Shown here piece by piece: positions 6,917 to 16,843 of a DNA stretch of 29,484 nt. The stretch's first letter is position 1. Each line of letters starts with the position of its first letter. A program made the translations under genes and the position numbers. The DNA comes from UBA3700 sp963592135. GTDB taxonomy: Bacteria > Bacillota > Clostridia > Christensenellales > UBA3700. The stretch is taken from assembly GCA_963592135.1 (NCBI GenBank), contig CAVAVP010000019.1, forward strand, positions 1 through 29,484, written 5' to 3'. Below the pieces are notes generated by a model, which was given only the letters and a program-made list of their open reading frames with translations, made no database searches and was not told the origin of the DNA.

Positions 6917-9900
6917 TGCCAAAGCGTACAGATATAAAGAAAATTTTAGTTATTGGTTCAGGTCCTATAGTTATAGGTCAAGCAGCAGAATTTGACTATG
7001 CTGGCACCCAAGCATGTATAGCACTTAAAGAAGAAGGTTATGAAGTTATTTTAGTAAATTCAAATCCTGCTACCATCATGACAGATCCAAACATGGCAGA
7101 TAAAGTTTATATGGAGCCATTAGACCTTGAGCATATTGCAAAAATAATTAGATATGAAAGACCAGATGGTTTAATTGCCTCAATGGGTGGTCAAACTGGC
7201 CTTAACCTAGGAATGAAATTAAAGAAAGCTGGCATCCTTGAAGAATGTGGCGTTGAACTTTTAGGTATTAACGCTGACACAATAGATAAGGCTGAAGATA
7301 GAGAAATGTTTAAAGAGCTTTGTGAATCTTTAAACGAGCCAGTTATCCAATCCGAGATTGCTAACTCACTTGACGAAATATTTAAAGCAGCTCATGACAT
7401 AGGCTTCCCTGTTATTTTAAGACCTGCATTTACTTTAGGAGGAACAGGTGGTGGTTTTGCTGATAATGATGAAGAATTACTTCCTCTTGCTAAAAATGCA
7501 ATTAAGGCATCCCCTGTCAACCAAGTATTAGTAGAAAAATCTATTAAAGGTTTTAAAGAAATTGAATTTGAAGTAATGAGAGATAAAAATGATACCGCAA
7601 TTACAATTTGTTCAATGGAAAATGTTGACCCAGTTGGTATTCATACAGGAGACTCAATAGTTGTTGCTCCTGCTCAAACTTTAACATTAAAAGAATATTC
7701 TATGTTAAAAACATCGGCTTTAAAAATTATAAGAGCACTTGGGATTGAAGGCGGATGTAATATTCAATATGCATTAGACCCTGCATCGTTTAAATATTAC
7801 TTAATTGAAGTTAATCCAAGGGTTTCAAGATCATCTGCCCTTGCTTCTAAAGCATCTGGATTCCCAATCGCTAGAGTATCTGCAAAAATCGCAATTGGAC
7901 TTACTCTTGATGAAATACAAATTGCTGCAACACAAGCTTCATTTGAACCTACAATTGACTATGTTGTAACAAAGTTCCCAAGATTCCCATTTGATAAATT
8001 CCAAAATGCAGATAGAGCTTTATCTACTCAAATGAAAGCTACCGGTGAGGTAATGAGTATTGGTAGAACCATTGAAGAATCTATATTAAAATCAGTTCGA
8101 TCTCTTGAAAACAAGGTTGATCATATTGAATTACAAAAGTTTAAAGATACATCGCTTCAGGACTTATTCAACTTCATAGATAAGCATACTGATGAAAGAA
8201 TCTTTGCAATAGCTGAAGCCATAAGAAAAGACGCTGACCTTGATGATTTATACAACTTAACAAAGATTGATATGTTATTTTTAACAAAGATTAAAAATAT
8301 TGTAGATTATGAAAAAGTTATTAAAGAAAATGTTAATGACTTAAAGGTTTTATTTAAAGCTAAACGCATGGGATTTAGTGATTCTTGTATTGCAAGATAC
8401 TGGAATAAAAAACCTGAGGATATTTACCAAATAAGAAAGAATAATAATATGTATCCTGTTTATAAAACAATCGATACATGTTGTGCAGAATTTAAATCTT
8501 ATGTTCCATATTTCTACTCTACTTATGAGCATGAAAATGAATCTATTAGGTCGGATAGAAAGAAAATAATAGTTTTAGGCTCAGGCCCAATTCGTATAGG
8601 ACAAGGCGTAGAATTTGACTATACAACAGTTCATGCCATTTGGGCTATAAAAGAAATGGGATATGAAGCAATTATTATAAATTGTAATCCAGAGACAGTT
8701 TCAACAGATTATACTGTATCAGATAAACTTTATTTTGAACCACTAACATATGAAGATGTAATGAACATTTTAGACCTTGAAAAACCAGAAGGTGTTATAG
8801 TAGCCCTTGGTGGTCAAACAGCAATCAATCTTGCTTCAAAACTAGATAAGGCTGGCATTAAGATTATAGGCTCTTCTGCAGAATCTATTGATATGGCTGA
8901 AGATAGAGATTTATTTAATGAAGCAATGAATGAAATAAATATTCCAATGCCAAAAGGCTACGGAGTTTTCTCAGTTGAAGAAGCTGTAAAGGCAGCAAAT
9001 GATATAGGATATCCAGTGCTTGTTCGCCCATCATTTGTTCTTGGTGGAAGAATGATGCATATTGTATACGATGAAGAAGTGTTAAAAGCAAAAGTAAAGG
9101 AAGCCGTAGCTTTTGATAATGAACATCCAATTCTTGTAGATAAATATGTACTTGGACAAGAATGTGAAGTTGATGCAATATGCGATGGAGAGGATGTATT
9201 TATTCCAGGAATTATGGAACACATAGAAAGAACTGGTGTACACTCTGGAGATAGTATGTCAGTTTACCCTCCATATTCATTATCTCAAAAAGCACAAGAG
9301 ACCATTATTGATTATACAAATAAAATTGGAAAGAAACTTAAGATGATAGGTTTATATAATATCCAATTCATTGTAGATAAAGATGACAAAGTTTCTATAA
9401 TTGAGGTTAATCCAAGATCTTCAAGAACTGTTCCGTTTTTAGCTAAATCTACAAATGTTCCAATTGCAAATATTGCAACAAAAGTTATGATGGGATTTAA
9501 ACTTAAAGATTTAGGATATGTAGGTGTTCAACCAAAGAGACAGAGATGGTATGTTAAAACTCCAGCATTCTCATTTAATAAGTTATCTGGCCTTGATGTA
9601 GTACTTTCTCCTGAAATGAAATCAACTGGAGAGGCAATTGGTTATGATTATTCATTAAATAGAGCCTTATATAAGGCTTTAAAGGCAGCTAACATGAAAG
9701 TTTCTAACTTTGGAACAATACTTGCAACTTTTGCAAACAAAGACAAGGAAGATGCGCTTCCACTTATTAGAAGGTTCTATAACTTAGGTTTCAATATTGA
9801 AGCTACATCTGGTACTGCAAAGTTCTTAAAAGAACATGGAATAAAAACAAGAGTTAAGAAGAAATTATCTGAGGGTTCCGAGGAGATCTTAGACTCTATA

Positions 9901-10095
9901 AAGAAAGGTTACGTAACCTACATACTAAACACATCAAGCGATGACGACTCAACAAGAGTTGATGGAAAGATTATCCGCCGTGCTGCAATAGATAATAATG
10001 TTACTGTATTTACATGCTTAGATACAGTAAAAGTGCTTTTAGATGTACTTGAAGAAATAACTATGGGAATATCCGTAATTGACCAGGAGAATTAA
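6916..10095 (+). CDS. carB: carbamoyl-phosphate synthase large subunit
   Basis: Makes carbamoyl phosphate from bicarbonate, ammonia and two ATP. The 1059-residue length is standard. It has two homologous ATP-grasp halves. The first begins KILVIGSGPIVIGQAAEFDY, with EVNPRVSRSSALASKA further on. The second begins KIIVLGSGPIRIGQGVEFDY near residue 550, with EVNPRSSRTVPF. A methylglyoxal synthase-like allosteric domain follows from about residue 930. Both halves look intact, so synthetase activity should be kept even though the partner CarA has lost its glutaminase residues. It is coupled to carA upstream and pyrK downstream by TAATG overlaps. Confidence 0.98.
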   Translation: MPKRTDIKKILVIGSGPIVIGQAAEFDYAGTQACIALKEEGYEVILVNSNPATIMTDPNMADKVYMEPLDLEHIAKIIRYERPDGLIASMGGQTGLNLGMKLKKAGILEECGVELLGINADTIDKAEDREMFKELCESLNEPVIQSEIANSLDEIFKAAHDIGFPVILRPAFTLGGTGGGFADNDEELLPLAKNAIKASPVNQVLVEKSIKGFKEIEFEVMRDKNDTAITICSMENVDPVGIHTGDSIVVAPAQTLTLKEYSMLKTSALKIIRALGIEGGCNIQYALDPASFKYYLIEVNPRVSRSSALASKASGFPIARVSAKIAIGLTLDEIQIAATQASFEPTIDYVVTKFPRFPFDKFQNADRALSTQMKATGEVMSIGRTIEESILKSVRSLENKVDHIELQKFKDTSLQDLFNFIDKHTDERIFAIAEAIRKDADLDDLYNLTKIDMLFLTKIKNIVDYEKVIKENVNDLKVLFKAKRMGFSDSCIARYWNKKPEDIYQIRKNNNMYPVYKTIDTCCAEFKSYVPYFYSTYEHENESIRSDRKKIIVLGSGPIRIGQGVEFDYTTVHAIWAIKEMGYEAIIINCNPETVSTDYTVSDKLYFEPLTYEDVMNILDLEKPEGVIVALGGQTAINLASKLDKAGIKIIGSSAESIDMAEDRDLFNEAMNEINIPMPKGYGVFSVEEAVKAANDIGYPVLVRPSFVLGGRMMHIVYDEEVLKAKVKEAVAFDNEHPILVDKYVLGQECEVDAICDGEDVFIPGIMEHIERTGVHSGDSMSVYPPYSLSQKAQETIIDYTNKIGKKLKMIGLYNIQFIVDKDDKVSIIEVNPRSSRTVPFLAKSTNVPIANIATKVMMGFKLKDLGYVGVQPKRQRWYVKTPAFSFNKLSGLDVVLSPEMKSTGEAIGYDYSLNRALYKALKAANMKVSNFGTILATFANKDKEDALPLIRRFYNLGFNIEATSGTAKFLKEHGIKTRVKKKLSEGSEEILDSIKKGYVTYILNTSSDDDSTRVDGKIIRRAAIDNNVTVFTCLDTVKVLLDVLEEITMGISVIDQEN

Positions 10096-10823
10096 TGAAA
10101 GAAGTAATTTTAACAATAAAAAGCAATACTAAAGTATCTAACGACACATATAGGATGATTCTTGTTGGTGATTTATCTTCAATTAAAAATCCAGGTGAGT
10201 TTATAAACATAGAACTTAAAGGCTACTTCTTAAGAAGACCAATATCAGTTAGTGAATTCACTGATGATAGTGTTACTATTTTATATAAAATTTTGGGTCA
10301 TGGAACATTAGATATGTCCAAACTTAATAAAGACACTAAATTAAATTGTTTAGTTAATCTAGGTAATGGTTTTAACGTAACAAAGGCAAAAAAACCACTT
10401 ATAGTTGCAGGTGGTATTGGAATAGCTCCACTTATTGGACTTATGAAAGAATTCAACAAACTTAATATAAAGCCTATTCTTGTATATGGAGCAAGGTCAA
10501 AAAGCGATATCGTTCTAAGTAAAGAATTAGAAAAATTAGCTGAAGTTCACTACTCTACTGACGATGGCTCATTAGGCTTTAAGGGAAATGTAGTTTCTTG
10601 TATAAAAGACCTAAACCCCACATTTGATTATTACTATGCTTGCGGCCCACAAATTATGCTTAAGTTTTTAACTCAAGATTTTAAAAATGGTTGTGTATCT
10701 CTAGAAGCCAGAATGGGCTGTGGATTTGGGGCTTGTATGGGCTGCTCAATAAATACAACAAATGGACCAAAGCGTGTTTGTAAAGAAGGACCAGTTTTTG
10801 AAGCAAGTGAGGTAATACTATAA
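10095..10823 (+). CDS. pyrK: dihydroorotate dehydrogenase B, electron-transfer subunit
   Basis: Carries electrons from the PyrD flavin through FAD and a [2Fe-2S] cluster to NAD+. Visible parts are the FAD-binding RRPIS (48-52), the nucleotide-binding VAGGIGIAPLIGL (104-116), YACGPQIML, and the C-terminal cluster with Cys209, Cys214, Cys217 and Cys229 (CGFGACMGC plus a later Cys). The 242-residue length is normal. The pyrK-pyrD pair defines a class 1B enzyme, the NAD-dependent type common in anaerobic Firmicutes. Stop and start codons overlap on both sides. Confidence 0.96.
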   Translation: MKEVILTIKSNTKVSNDTYRMILVGDLSSIKNPGEFINIELKGYFLRRPISVSEFTDDSVTILYKILGHGTLDMSKLNKDTKLNCLVNLGNGFNVTKAKKPLIVAGGIGIAPLIGLMKEFNKLNIKPILVYGARSKSDIVLSKELEKLAEVHYSTDDGSLGFKGNVVSCIKDLNPTFDYYYACGPQIMLKFLTQDFKNGCVSLEARMGCGFGACMGCSINTTNGPKRVCKEGPVFEASEVIL

Positions 10824-11731
10824 TGAATACTACAATTAACTTTCTAGGAAAAGATTTTAAAAATCCAATAATACCTGCTTCTGGAACATTTGGCTTTGGT
10901 TATGAGTTTGCAGAATTTTATGACATAAATGTTTTAGGTTCAATTTCAACTAAAGGCACAACACTTGAACCAAGATATGGGAATCCTCTTCCAAGAATTG
11001 CTGAATGCCCTGCTGGTCTTATAAATTCAATAGGACTTCAAAATCCAGGAGCTGACAAAGTAATTAGCGAAGAACTTGTAAAATTAGATAAAGTATATAA
11101 AGACCAAATTATTCAAAACATAGGTGGCCATAGCGAATACGAATATTGCGAAACAGTCAAAAAATTTAATGATATAGATAAAGTATTTGCCATTGAATTA
11201 AATATATCATGCCCTAATGTAAAAGGTGGCGGTATGGCTTTTGGAACATCACCTAATGTTGCCTATAGTCTTGTAAAGGCAGTTAAAGCAGTTTGTAAAA
11301 AACCTCTTATTGTTAAATTATCTCCAAATGTTACCGATATAGTTGAGATGGCAAAAGCTGTAGAAAAAGCTGGCGCTGATGCAATAAGTTTAATTAATAC
11401 AATGGTAGGAATGAGAATAAATCTCAAAACAGGTAAGCCAATTATCTCGGTCAGTAAAGGGGGATACTCCGGCCCTGGAATATTCCCTGTGGCCTTACGT
11501 ATGGTATACGAGGTATCTAAAAATGTTGATATCCCAATTATTGGAATGGGTGGAATAACAAATGCGTATGATGTTCTTGAAATGATGTATGCCGGTGCCT
11601 CCCTTGTGATGGTAGGTGCCCAAAACCTTGTAGATCCTTTTGCTTGTAAAAAGATAATTGAAGATTTACCTAAGGTTATGCATGAATATAAAATTGAAAA
11701 CTTAAAAGATATAATAGGAGAAACTAAATAA
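10823..11731 (+). CDS. pyrD: dihydroorotate dehydrogenase B, catalytic subunit
   Basis: Oxidises dihydroorotate to orotate with FMN. The segment ELNISCPNVKGGGMAFG carries the class 1 catalytic cysteine, Cys130. LINSIGLQNPG near the N-terminus, and VKLSPNVTDI and GMGGITNAYDVLEMMYAGA later, are FMN-barrel signatures. The 302-residue length is usual for class 1B. The cysteine base and the adjacent pyrK rule out the quinone-linked class 2 enzyme. Confidence 0.97.
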   Translation: MNTTINFLGKDFKNPIIPASGTFGFGYEFAEFYDINVLGSISTKGTTLEPRYGNPLPRIAECPAGLINSIGLQNPGADKVISEELVKLDKVYKDQIIQNIGGHSEYEYCETVKKFNDIDKVFAIELNISCPNVKGGGMAFGTSPNVAYSLVKAVKAVCKKPLIVKLSPNVTDIVEMAKAVEKAGADAISLINTMVGMRINLKTGKPIISVSKGGYSGPGIFPVALRMVYEVSKNVDIPIIGMGGITNAYDVLEMMYAGASLVMVGAQNLVDPFACKKIIEDLPKVMHEYKIENLKDIIGETK

Positions 11732-12417
11732 TGAGAGACGTTATTATTGCTTGTGATTTTAAAAATCAAGAAGAATTATTTAATTTTCTAGAACCTTTTA
11801 AAGGGATGAATCCTTATCTTAAAATCGGTATGGAAATATTTTATAAAGAAGGCCCACAATTGGTAAAAAAACTTCACGACATGGAATTTAAAGTATTCTT
11901 AGATTTAAAACTTCACGATATACCAAATACAGTAGAAAAAGCCATGAAAAATATAGCAGATTTAAATGTTGAAATTACAAATGTTCATGCTGCTGGCGGA
12001 ATCGAAATGATGAAAGCAGCAAGAAGAGGCCTTGACTCAACAGAAAGTGGCAAAAAAACCCAACTAATTGCTGTTACTCAACTAACCTCTACATCTCAAG
12101 AAATCTTAGAGAGAGATTTATTAATAAATAAGCCACTTCAAGATGTTGTTAAACACTATGCACTAAATGCAAAAGTTGCTGGTCTACAAGGTGTTGTATG
12201 TTCTGCTCTTGAAGCTCCTATTATTAAATCTTTAGGATTAATATCAGTTACCCCTGGTATTAGATTTGCAGATGATTCAAAAGACGATCAAAAAAGAGTT
12301 GCAACTCCTGCCCTTGCAAAAGAGTTAGGTTCTACTTATATTGTAGTTGGAAGAAGTATTACGGCATCTTCAGATCCAGTTGAAGCTTATAAAAAATGTG
12401 TAAAGGAGTTTTGTTAA
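11731..12417 (+). CDS. pyrF: orotidine 5'-phosphate decarboxylase
   Basis: Converts OMP to UMP, the last step. The catalytic Asp-x-Lys-x-x-Asp motif is seen as DLKLHDIPNT (58-67, with Asp58, Lys60 and Asp63). SVTPGIRFADDSKDDQKR and the phosphate-binding YIVVGRSIT complete the barrel. The 228 residues fit the group I (PyrF) family. The TAATG overlap with pyrD suggests coupled translation; pyrE follows with one intervening base. Confidence 0.96.
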   Translation: MRDVIIACDFKNQEELFNFLEPFKGMNPYLKIGMEIFYKEGPQLVKKLHDMEFKVFLDLKLHDIPNTVEKAMKNIADLNVEITNVHAAGGIEMMKAARRGLDSTESGKKTQLIAVTQLTSTSQEILERDLLINKPLQDVVKHYALNAKVAGLQGVVCSALEAPIIKSLGLISVTPGIRFADDSKDDQKRVATPALAKELGSTYIVVGRSITASSDPVEAYKKCVKEFC

Positions 12418-12418
12418 A

Positions 12419-13063
12419 ATGAATAAAGAAAATTTAGCTATTGAAGTTGCAAAAAATTTATTAAAAATTAAAGCTGTATTTTTAAAGCCAAACGATCCAT
12501 TCACTTGGGCATCTGGCATCAAATCACCAATCTACTGCGATAATAGATTAACTCTATCTTATCCAGATGTTAGAAAAGTTATAGAACAAGGTCTTGCTGA
12601 AACTATTAAAGCATACTACCCTACATGTAAGGTTGTTATGGGCACATCAACAGCCGGCATTGCTCATGCAGCTTATGTTTCGGAAATCTTAGATATGCCT
12701 ATGGGATATGTAAGAGGTGGTGCTAAAGACCATGGTAGAGGCAATCAAATTGAAGGTGTTGTTCCTGTTGGTCAAGATGTAGTTGTAGTTGAAGATTTAA
12801 TCTCAACAGCAGGCTCATCAATCGAAGTTGTAGATGTACTTAGAGAAGCTGGTTGTAACGTTTTAGGCATAGTTTCTATCTTTACTTACGGCTTACAAAA
12901 AGGTTTAGATAGATTAAGGGCTGCAAATGTCGAGAATCACTCCTTATCTAATTTCGAAACATTAGTAAAAGTTGCTGCAGACGAAAAATATATATCAAAC
13001 GAAGATATTAATAAAATTCTAAAATTCCAACAAAATCCAAATGATCCTTCTTGGATGAATTAA
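12419..13063 (+). CDS. pyrE: orotate phosphoribosyltransferase
   Basis: Adds ribose phosphate from PRPP to orotate, giving OMP. The PRPP-binding motif VVVVEDLISTAGSS (121-134) and the catalytic loop VRGGAKDHGRGNQIEG (98-113, with Lys103 and His105) are both clear. The 214-residue length is normal. It is the last gene of the operon and is followed by a terminator. Placing pyrE after pyrF matches the Bacillus pyr gene order. Confidence 0.96.
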   Translation: MNKENLAIEVAKNLLKIKAVFLKPNDPFTWASGIKSPIYCDNRLTLSYPDVRKVIEQGLAETIKAYYPTCKVVMGTSTAGIAHAAYVSEILDMPMGYVRGGAKDHGRGNQIEGVVPVGQDVVVVEDLISTAGSSIEVVDVLREAGCNVLGIVSIFTYGLQKGLDRLRAANVENHSLSNFETLVKVAADEKYISNEDINKILKFQQNPNDPSWMN

Positions 13064-13083
13064 AATTAAAAATTAAATAGCAT

Positions 13084-13121
13084 AAAAAAAATATTAAGAC
13101 TAAAATTCTTAACATTTTTTT
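13084..13121. terminator. bidirectional terminator between the pyr and nag operons
   Basis: A-run plus TATTAAGA pairs with TCTTAACA plus T-run around a loop of about 7 bases (CTAAAAT). One internal A/C mismatch interrupts the stem. The A tract on one side and the T tract on the other let it work in both directions. It closes pyrE on the plus strand and the GNAT gene on the minus strand, whose stop codon overlaps its edge. Confidence 0.8.
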
Positions 13122-13602
13122 ATAGCTCTATATAGTATGGGCAAATATCTGTATAAGAATTATTTTCTAGTCTATAACCATTCTTTATAACGCCAAGTTG
13201 AATAAAACCTAATTTTTCATATAAATGTCTTGCACTTAAATTTGAAGCAACTACAGCATTAAATTGTAATATTTTAAAACCATGACACTTTCCTTGTATC
13301 ATACAATCTTTAACAAGAGCCTCACCTATATGATGACCTCTAAATTTTGATTGTACTGCGTAACTTGCGTTACAAATATGACCACATCTTCCAATATTAT
13401 TTGGATGTAGGATATAAAGTCCTATAATTTGTTTTGATTGATCTTCAGCAACTGCACAATAAGTTTGTGATTTAAAAAAGAATTTTGCATCCGAAAGCGT
13501 TAGTGTATTTTCTTGAGGAAAAGCGTTCTTTTCTTCAACAACTTCGTTCCATATTTCTACCATCTTTGGCAGATCTTTTTCTTCATATTTACGTACTATC
13601 AT
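13120..13602 (-). CDS. GNAT-family N-acetyltransferase
   Basis: A 160-residue single-domain acetyltransferase. The acetyl-CoA pyrophosphate loop reads SKFRGHHIGEALV (about 88-100), and the C-terminal LYEKLGF is the usual GNAT ending. The substrate cannot be told from sequence. It is the last gene of the amino-sugar operon, one base after the ROK kinase, so it may act on an amino sugar or on a toxic amine made during its breakdown; this is inference from position only. Confidence 0.85.
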   Translation of the reverse strand: MIVRKYEEKDLPKMVEIWNEVVEEKNAFPQENTLTLSDAKFFFKSQTYCAVAEDQSKQIIGLYILHPNNIGRCGHICNASYAVQSKFRGHHIGEALVKDCMIQGKCHGFKILQFNAVVASNLSARHLYEKLGFIQLGVIKNGYRLENNSYTDICPYYIEL

Positions 13603-13603
13603 A

Positions 13604-14974
13604 TTAAACCTTTGGAAGCGATGCGGCAGCTATAGATTGTCCTACACGTCTTACATACTCACTAGGCATATCTATATCAAAATTTTTATATTCAGGAAAC
13701 TTTTCATTTAAAACTTCTCTAGTCTTATTCAAAACAATATCGCCACCTATTCCTGATGTTACTCTTCCAAGCAAAAGCACGTGCTTTATATTATAATATT
13801 CAGCATATTCAGCAAGGGCATAAGCAAGATACTCACCTATATCTTCATATATCAATTTTGCTGTTTCATTGCCGCTATTTGCTAAAGCTTGAATAAACTT
13901 TAATTTTTCTGCTAGTGTCAATTCACTTGGCACATCTATATTTGCCATCTTTGCAAGTTTAATTACAGCATCTTGTGAAAAATATTTACAGCCTACTCCA
14001 AAATCCCCAGACCATTCATCAACTAATGCATTTTTATTAAAATCTACAGGAACAAACGCAAGTTCTGAAATCCAGCCATTTAAGTTGCTATCATTATTTA
14101 CATAACCTACAGCTTCACTTGTTCCCATAGCGATACCGAGTACACAATTATCTTTTAAATCAATTGCCCCCGCAAGCGCTGTAACATCTCCATCATTTGC
14201 AACAATATATGGAATTTTATGACCTAATTCTTGTTCTAATTTAGCAACAACTCTTTTATAAATGTTTTTAGTTTCTTCAAAGTAAATGGACTTATCTACT
14301 TTAACAAACAAAGAAGAAACCATTGCCTTATTATCTATGTATACTCCGGCTGACGATATACCTATTCCATCAACATCTCCACCTAATTTATCTATAGCAA
14401 TTTTCATTGCCTTATATATATTTTCAAAATGGTATTTAGGATCAGAATTTAATTTAGGTAGCCATACGATTTCCTCAGAATGAATTATCTTACCATCAAG
14501 TACAGCAGACACTTTCATATCAGAACCTCCTGCATCGAATCCTATTCTTCTCCCATTTATATGTCCTCCACAAGGATTTGACGAAATTTTCTCATTAGGA
14601 ATAGTATCATAAGTGCACTCAATTACTTCAACTGGCGATTCATAAACCGTAGACATGAAATCATAATCAAAAGCACGTAAGCCATCTTTTTTATAATATG
14701 AATTGATTTTTTCATAAATTGAATGGGATCCTGCTATATAAATTTTGTAGCCGCCAACTACCCAAAGAATAGATTTTATAATTCTTTCTGTTATGAAATT
14801 ATTTCTTTCATCATCTACTCCTTCTTCAAAAACATCAAATTCTTTTTTATAGATATAACCAAGTTCTCTTTCAACAGCTATAACTAAGTGCTGCTTCCTG
14901 CTTTGCTTAGCAACATCTTCATTAAACTTTCTAATTTCTATTATGGCTGGTTTAAAATCTTTATCTAATCTCAT
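13604..14974 (-). CDS. divergent ROK-type sugar kinase-like protein
   Basis: A 456-residue protein with an unusual N-terminal region of about 140 residues before an ASKHA kinase core. Core motifs are GFDAGGSDMK (about 145-154, phosphate 1 loop), GIGISSAGV (about 204-212), VANDGDVTALAGA (about 258-270, with Asp261 as probable catalytic base) and AMGTSEAVGYV (about 282-292). This resembles ROK kinases, but their usual zinc motif (CxCGxxGC) is absent. The ATG overlaps the nagA stop as TAATG. The position suggests phosphorylation of N-acetylglucosamine or a related amino sugar, so that nagA and nagB can use it. A regulator role is less likely because I see no helix-turn-helix at the N-terminus. 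Confidence 0.75.
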   Translation of the reverse strand: MRLDKDFKPAIIEIRKFNEDVAKQSRKQHLVIAVERELGYIYKKEFDVFEEGVDDERNNFITERIIKSILWVVGGYKIYIAGSHSIYEKINSYYKKDGLRAFDYDFMSTVYESPVEVIECTYDTIPNEKISSNPCGGHINGRRIGFDAGGSDMKVSAVLDGKIIHSEEIVWLPKLNSDPKYHFENIYKAMKIAIDKLGGDVDGIGISSAGVYIDNKAMVSSLFVKVDKSIYFEETKNIYKRVVAKLEQELGHKIPYIVANDGDVTALAGAIDLKDNCVLGIAMGTSEAVGYVNNDSNLNGWISELAFVPVDFNKNALVDEWSGDFGVGCKYFSQDAVIKLAKMANIDVPSELTLAEKLKFIQALANSGNETAKLIYEDIGEYLAYALAEYAEYYNIKHVLLLGRVTSGIGGDIVLNKTREVLNEKFPEYKNFDIDMPSEYVRRVGQSIAAASLPKV

Positions 14975-16101
14975 TAATAAACCCTTCTTCCTAATTTGTA
15001 TACACTATCTACTTTCAAATCATCACTTAATAAAACAATATCGGCAAGATTTCCTTCAGTTAATTCTCCTCTATCTAAAAGACCAATTGATTTTGCGGCA
15101 TTTCTTGATGAAATTTTAGCTAAATCAATAAGAGATGCATTAGTAAACTTTTTAACGTTTCTAAGTCCTTGATCCATCTTAAGAAGTGAACCTGCTAATG
15201 GTCCTGTTGTTAAATAAGCAGCACCGTCTTTCTTTATGCAGTCTAAACCGAACAATTTAAACTCTTTTTTATCTGAATGCTTTGCTTGAAGTGCATCTGT
15301 GATGATAATAAATCTTTCTGGTCCTACTATTTTATAGAATGTTTTTAAAGTATTTTCACAAACATGAATACCATCACATATAAGTTCTGTATATAAACTA
15401 TCAAAAAACATTGCAGCAGTCACTACTCCTGGATTTCTGTGATGGTGCCCGCTCATTGCATTGTGTGTATGAGTTGTATTTGTTAAACCAGCATTTATAG
15501 CATTTTTCATATCATTAAAAGTTGCATCTGTGTGCCCTGCTGAAACAACAACTCCTTTCTTTCTCGCATTCTTTATAAATTCTAAGGCGCCTTCTTTTTC
15601 TGGAGCCATAGATATATATCTAACATTATTATTAGATAATTCTACAAGTTTATTAAACTCTTCAATATTTGGATTTCTAATATATTCTGCATTTTGAGCA
15701 CCTTTATATTTTTCATTGATATAAGGTCCCTCAAAATGAATACCTGCAAGTGATGGAATTTCATCTTTTACGCTTGCAACAGTTTTACAGACTTTAGATA
15801 AAGAATCAAAATCTGCAGTTAATGTTGTTGCTAAAAATGAGGTAATACCTTCGCTATAGAATGCTTTTTCAATAGTTTTATAATCATCTTTATTTGCATC
15901 CATAAAATCAATACCACATGAACCATGGGTATGAATATCTATAAAGCCTGGCATTGCAATTTTACCCAAAGCATCAATAAAATCCTCATTTCCTAAATAA
16001 TCGCCACTGCCAATATAATCAATTAGGCTATCCTTTATTTTTATATAACCCTTTTCTATTACTTTATTTGGTGTTACAATTTTAGTATTTTTTATAATCA
16101 T
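14974..16101 (-). CDS. nagA: N-acetylglucosamine-6-phosphate deacetylase
   Basis: Removes acetate from GlcNAc-6-phosphate. The amidohydrolase motifs are DIHTHGSCGIDFMDA (about 54-68), GIHFEGPYINEKYKGAQN with the metal-binding Glu, SAGHTDATF, NTTHTHNAMSGHHHRNPG and the catalytic Asp in IITDAL. The 375-residue length is typical. It is translationally coupled (TAATG) to nagB upstream and to the ROK-type kinase downstream. Its product glucosamine-6-phosphate goes to NagB. Confidence 0.96.
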   Translation of the reverse strand: MIIKNTKIVTPNKVIEKGYIKIKDSLIDYIGSGDYLGNEDFIDALGKIAMPGFIDIHTHGSCGIDFMDANKDDYKTIEKAFYSEGITSFLATTLTADFDSLSKVCKTVASVKDEIPSLAGIHFEGPYINEKYKGAQNAEYIRNPNIEEFNKLVELSNNNVRYISMAPEKEGALEFIKNARKKGVVVSAGHTDATFNDMKNAINAGLTNTTHTHNAMSGHHHRNPGVVTAAMFFDSLYTELICDGIHVCENTLKTFYKIVGPERFIIITDALQAKHSDKKEFKLFGLDCIKKDGAAYLTTGPLAGSLLKMDQGLRNVKKFTNASLIDLAKISSRNAAKSIGLLDRGELTEGNLADIVLLSDDLKVDSVYKLGRRVY

Positions 16102-16826
16102 TATTTTGAAACTTTTGAGTATGCATCCTTATCTACATAAATAGTAACATTTGGATGTTTTTGAAGAATTGTGCAAGGCCAATCTTCGCTCATCTTACCC
16201 TCTACTAACTCTTTTACTGCATTTGCTTTATTTAATCCAGTTGCGATTAATACAATTTCCTTTGCCTTCATAATAGATTTTAACCCCATTGTAATTGCAG
16301 TTGTTGGAACATCTTCGATTTTTTCAAAGAATCTAGAATTATCTTTTATTGTCATTTCTGTCAATCTTGCAATATGAGTTCCCTCGTCAAATGGAGTTCC
16401 TGGCTCGTTAAATGCAATATGACCATCAGATCCTATTCCTAAAATCTGAAAATCTATACCACCTGCATTATCTATAGCTATATCATAAGCTTTTGCATTT
16501 TTCTCAACATCTCCAAGTCCACATGGCACTCGAGTATTTTTCTTATCTATATCAATATGGTCAAATAAATTGTTATTCATAAAATATCTGTAAGATTGAT
16601 TATTTGTTTCTTGCAGACCTATATATTCGTCAAGATTGAAACTTCTAATAGTTTTAAAAGAAACTTTTTTATCTTCATATGCTTTTACAAGTGTTTTATA
16701 AACACCAACTGGAGTTGAACCGGTAGCTAAACCTAAAATTGCGTTTTTATTACTATTTACTAAATTTATAATTTTACCTGCTACTTCATTATTTATTTCG
16801 TTTATATTTAATACTTTAACTTTCAT
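16101..16826 (-). CDS. nagB: glucosamine-6-phosphate deaminase
   Basis: Converts glucosamine-6-phosphate to fructose-6-phosphate and ammonia. It has the phosphate loop LATGSTPVGVYKTL (33-46), the catalytic FNLDEYIGL (Asp66), and ILGIGSDGHIAFNEPG (His136, Glu141). At 241 residues it is the short Gram-positive type without the allosteric C-terminal tail of the E. coli enzyme. A purine-rich AGGAG lies just upstream. The 48-base gap before it is the widest in this half of the operon and holds a palindrome. Confidence 0.96.
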   Translation of the reverse strand: MKVKVLNINEINNEVAGKIINLVNSNKNAILGLATGSTPVGVYKTLVKAYEDKKVSFKTIRSFNLDEYIGLQETNNQSYRYFMNNNLFDHIDIDKKNTRVPCGLGDVEKNAKAYDIAIDNAGGIDFQILGIGSDGHIAFNEPGTPFDEGTHIARLTEMTIKDNSRFFEKIEDVPTTAITMGLKSIMKAKEIVLIATGLNKANAVKELVEGKMSEDWPCTILQKHPNVTIYVDKDAYSKVSK

Positions 16827-16843
16827 TTTTATTTCTCTCCTTT

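Noticed and set aside
11263..11769. Minus-strand open frame of 168 codons across pyrD/pyrF
   Set aside because: It is a shadow of two strongly conserved genes on the plus strand and has no recognisable domain.
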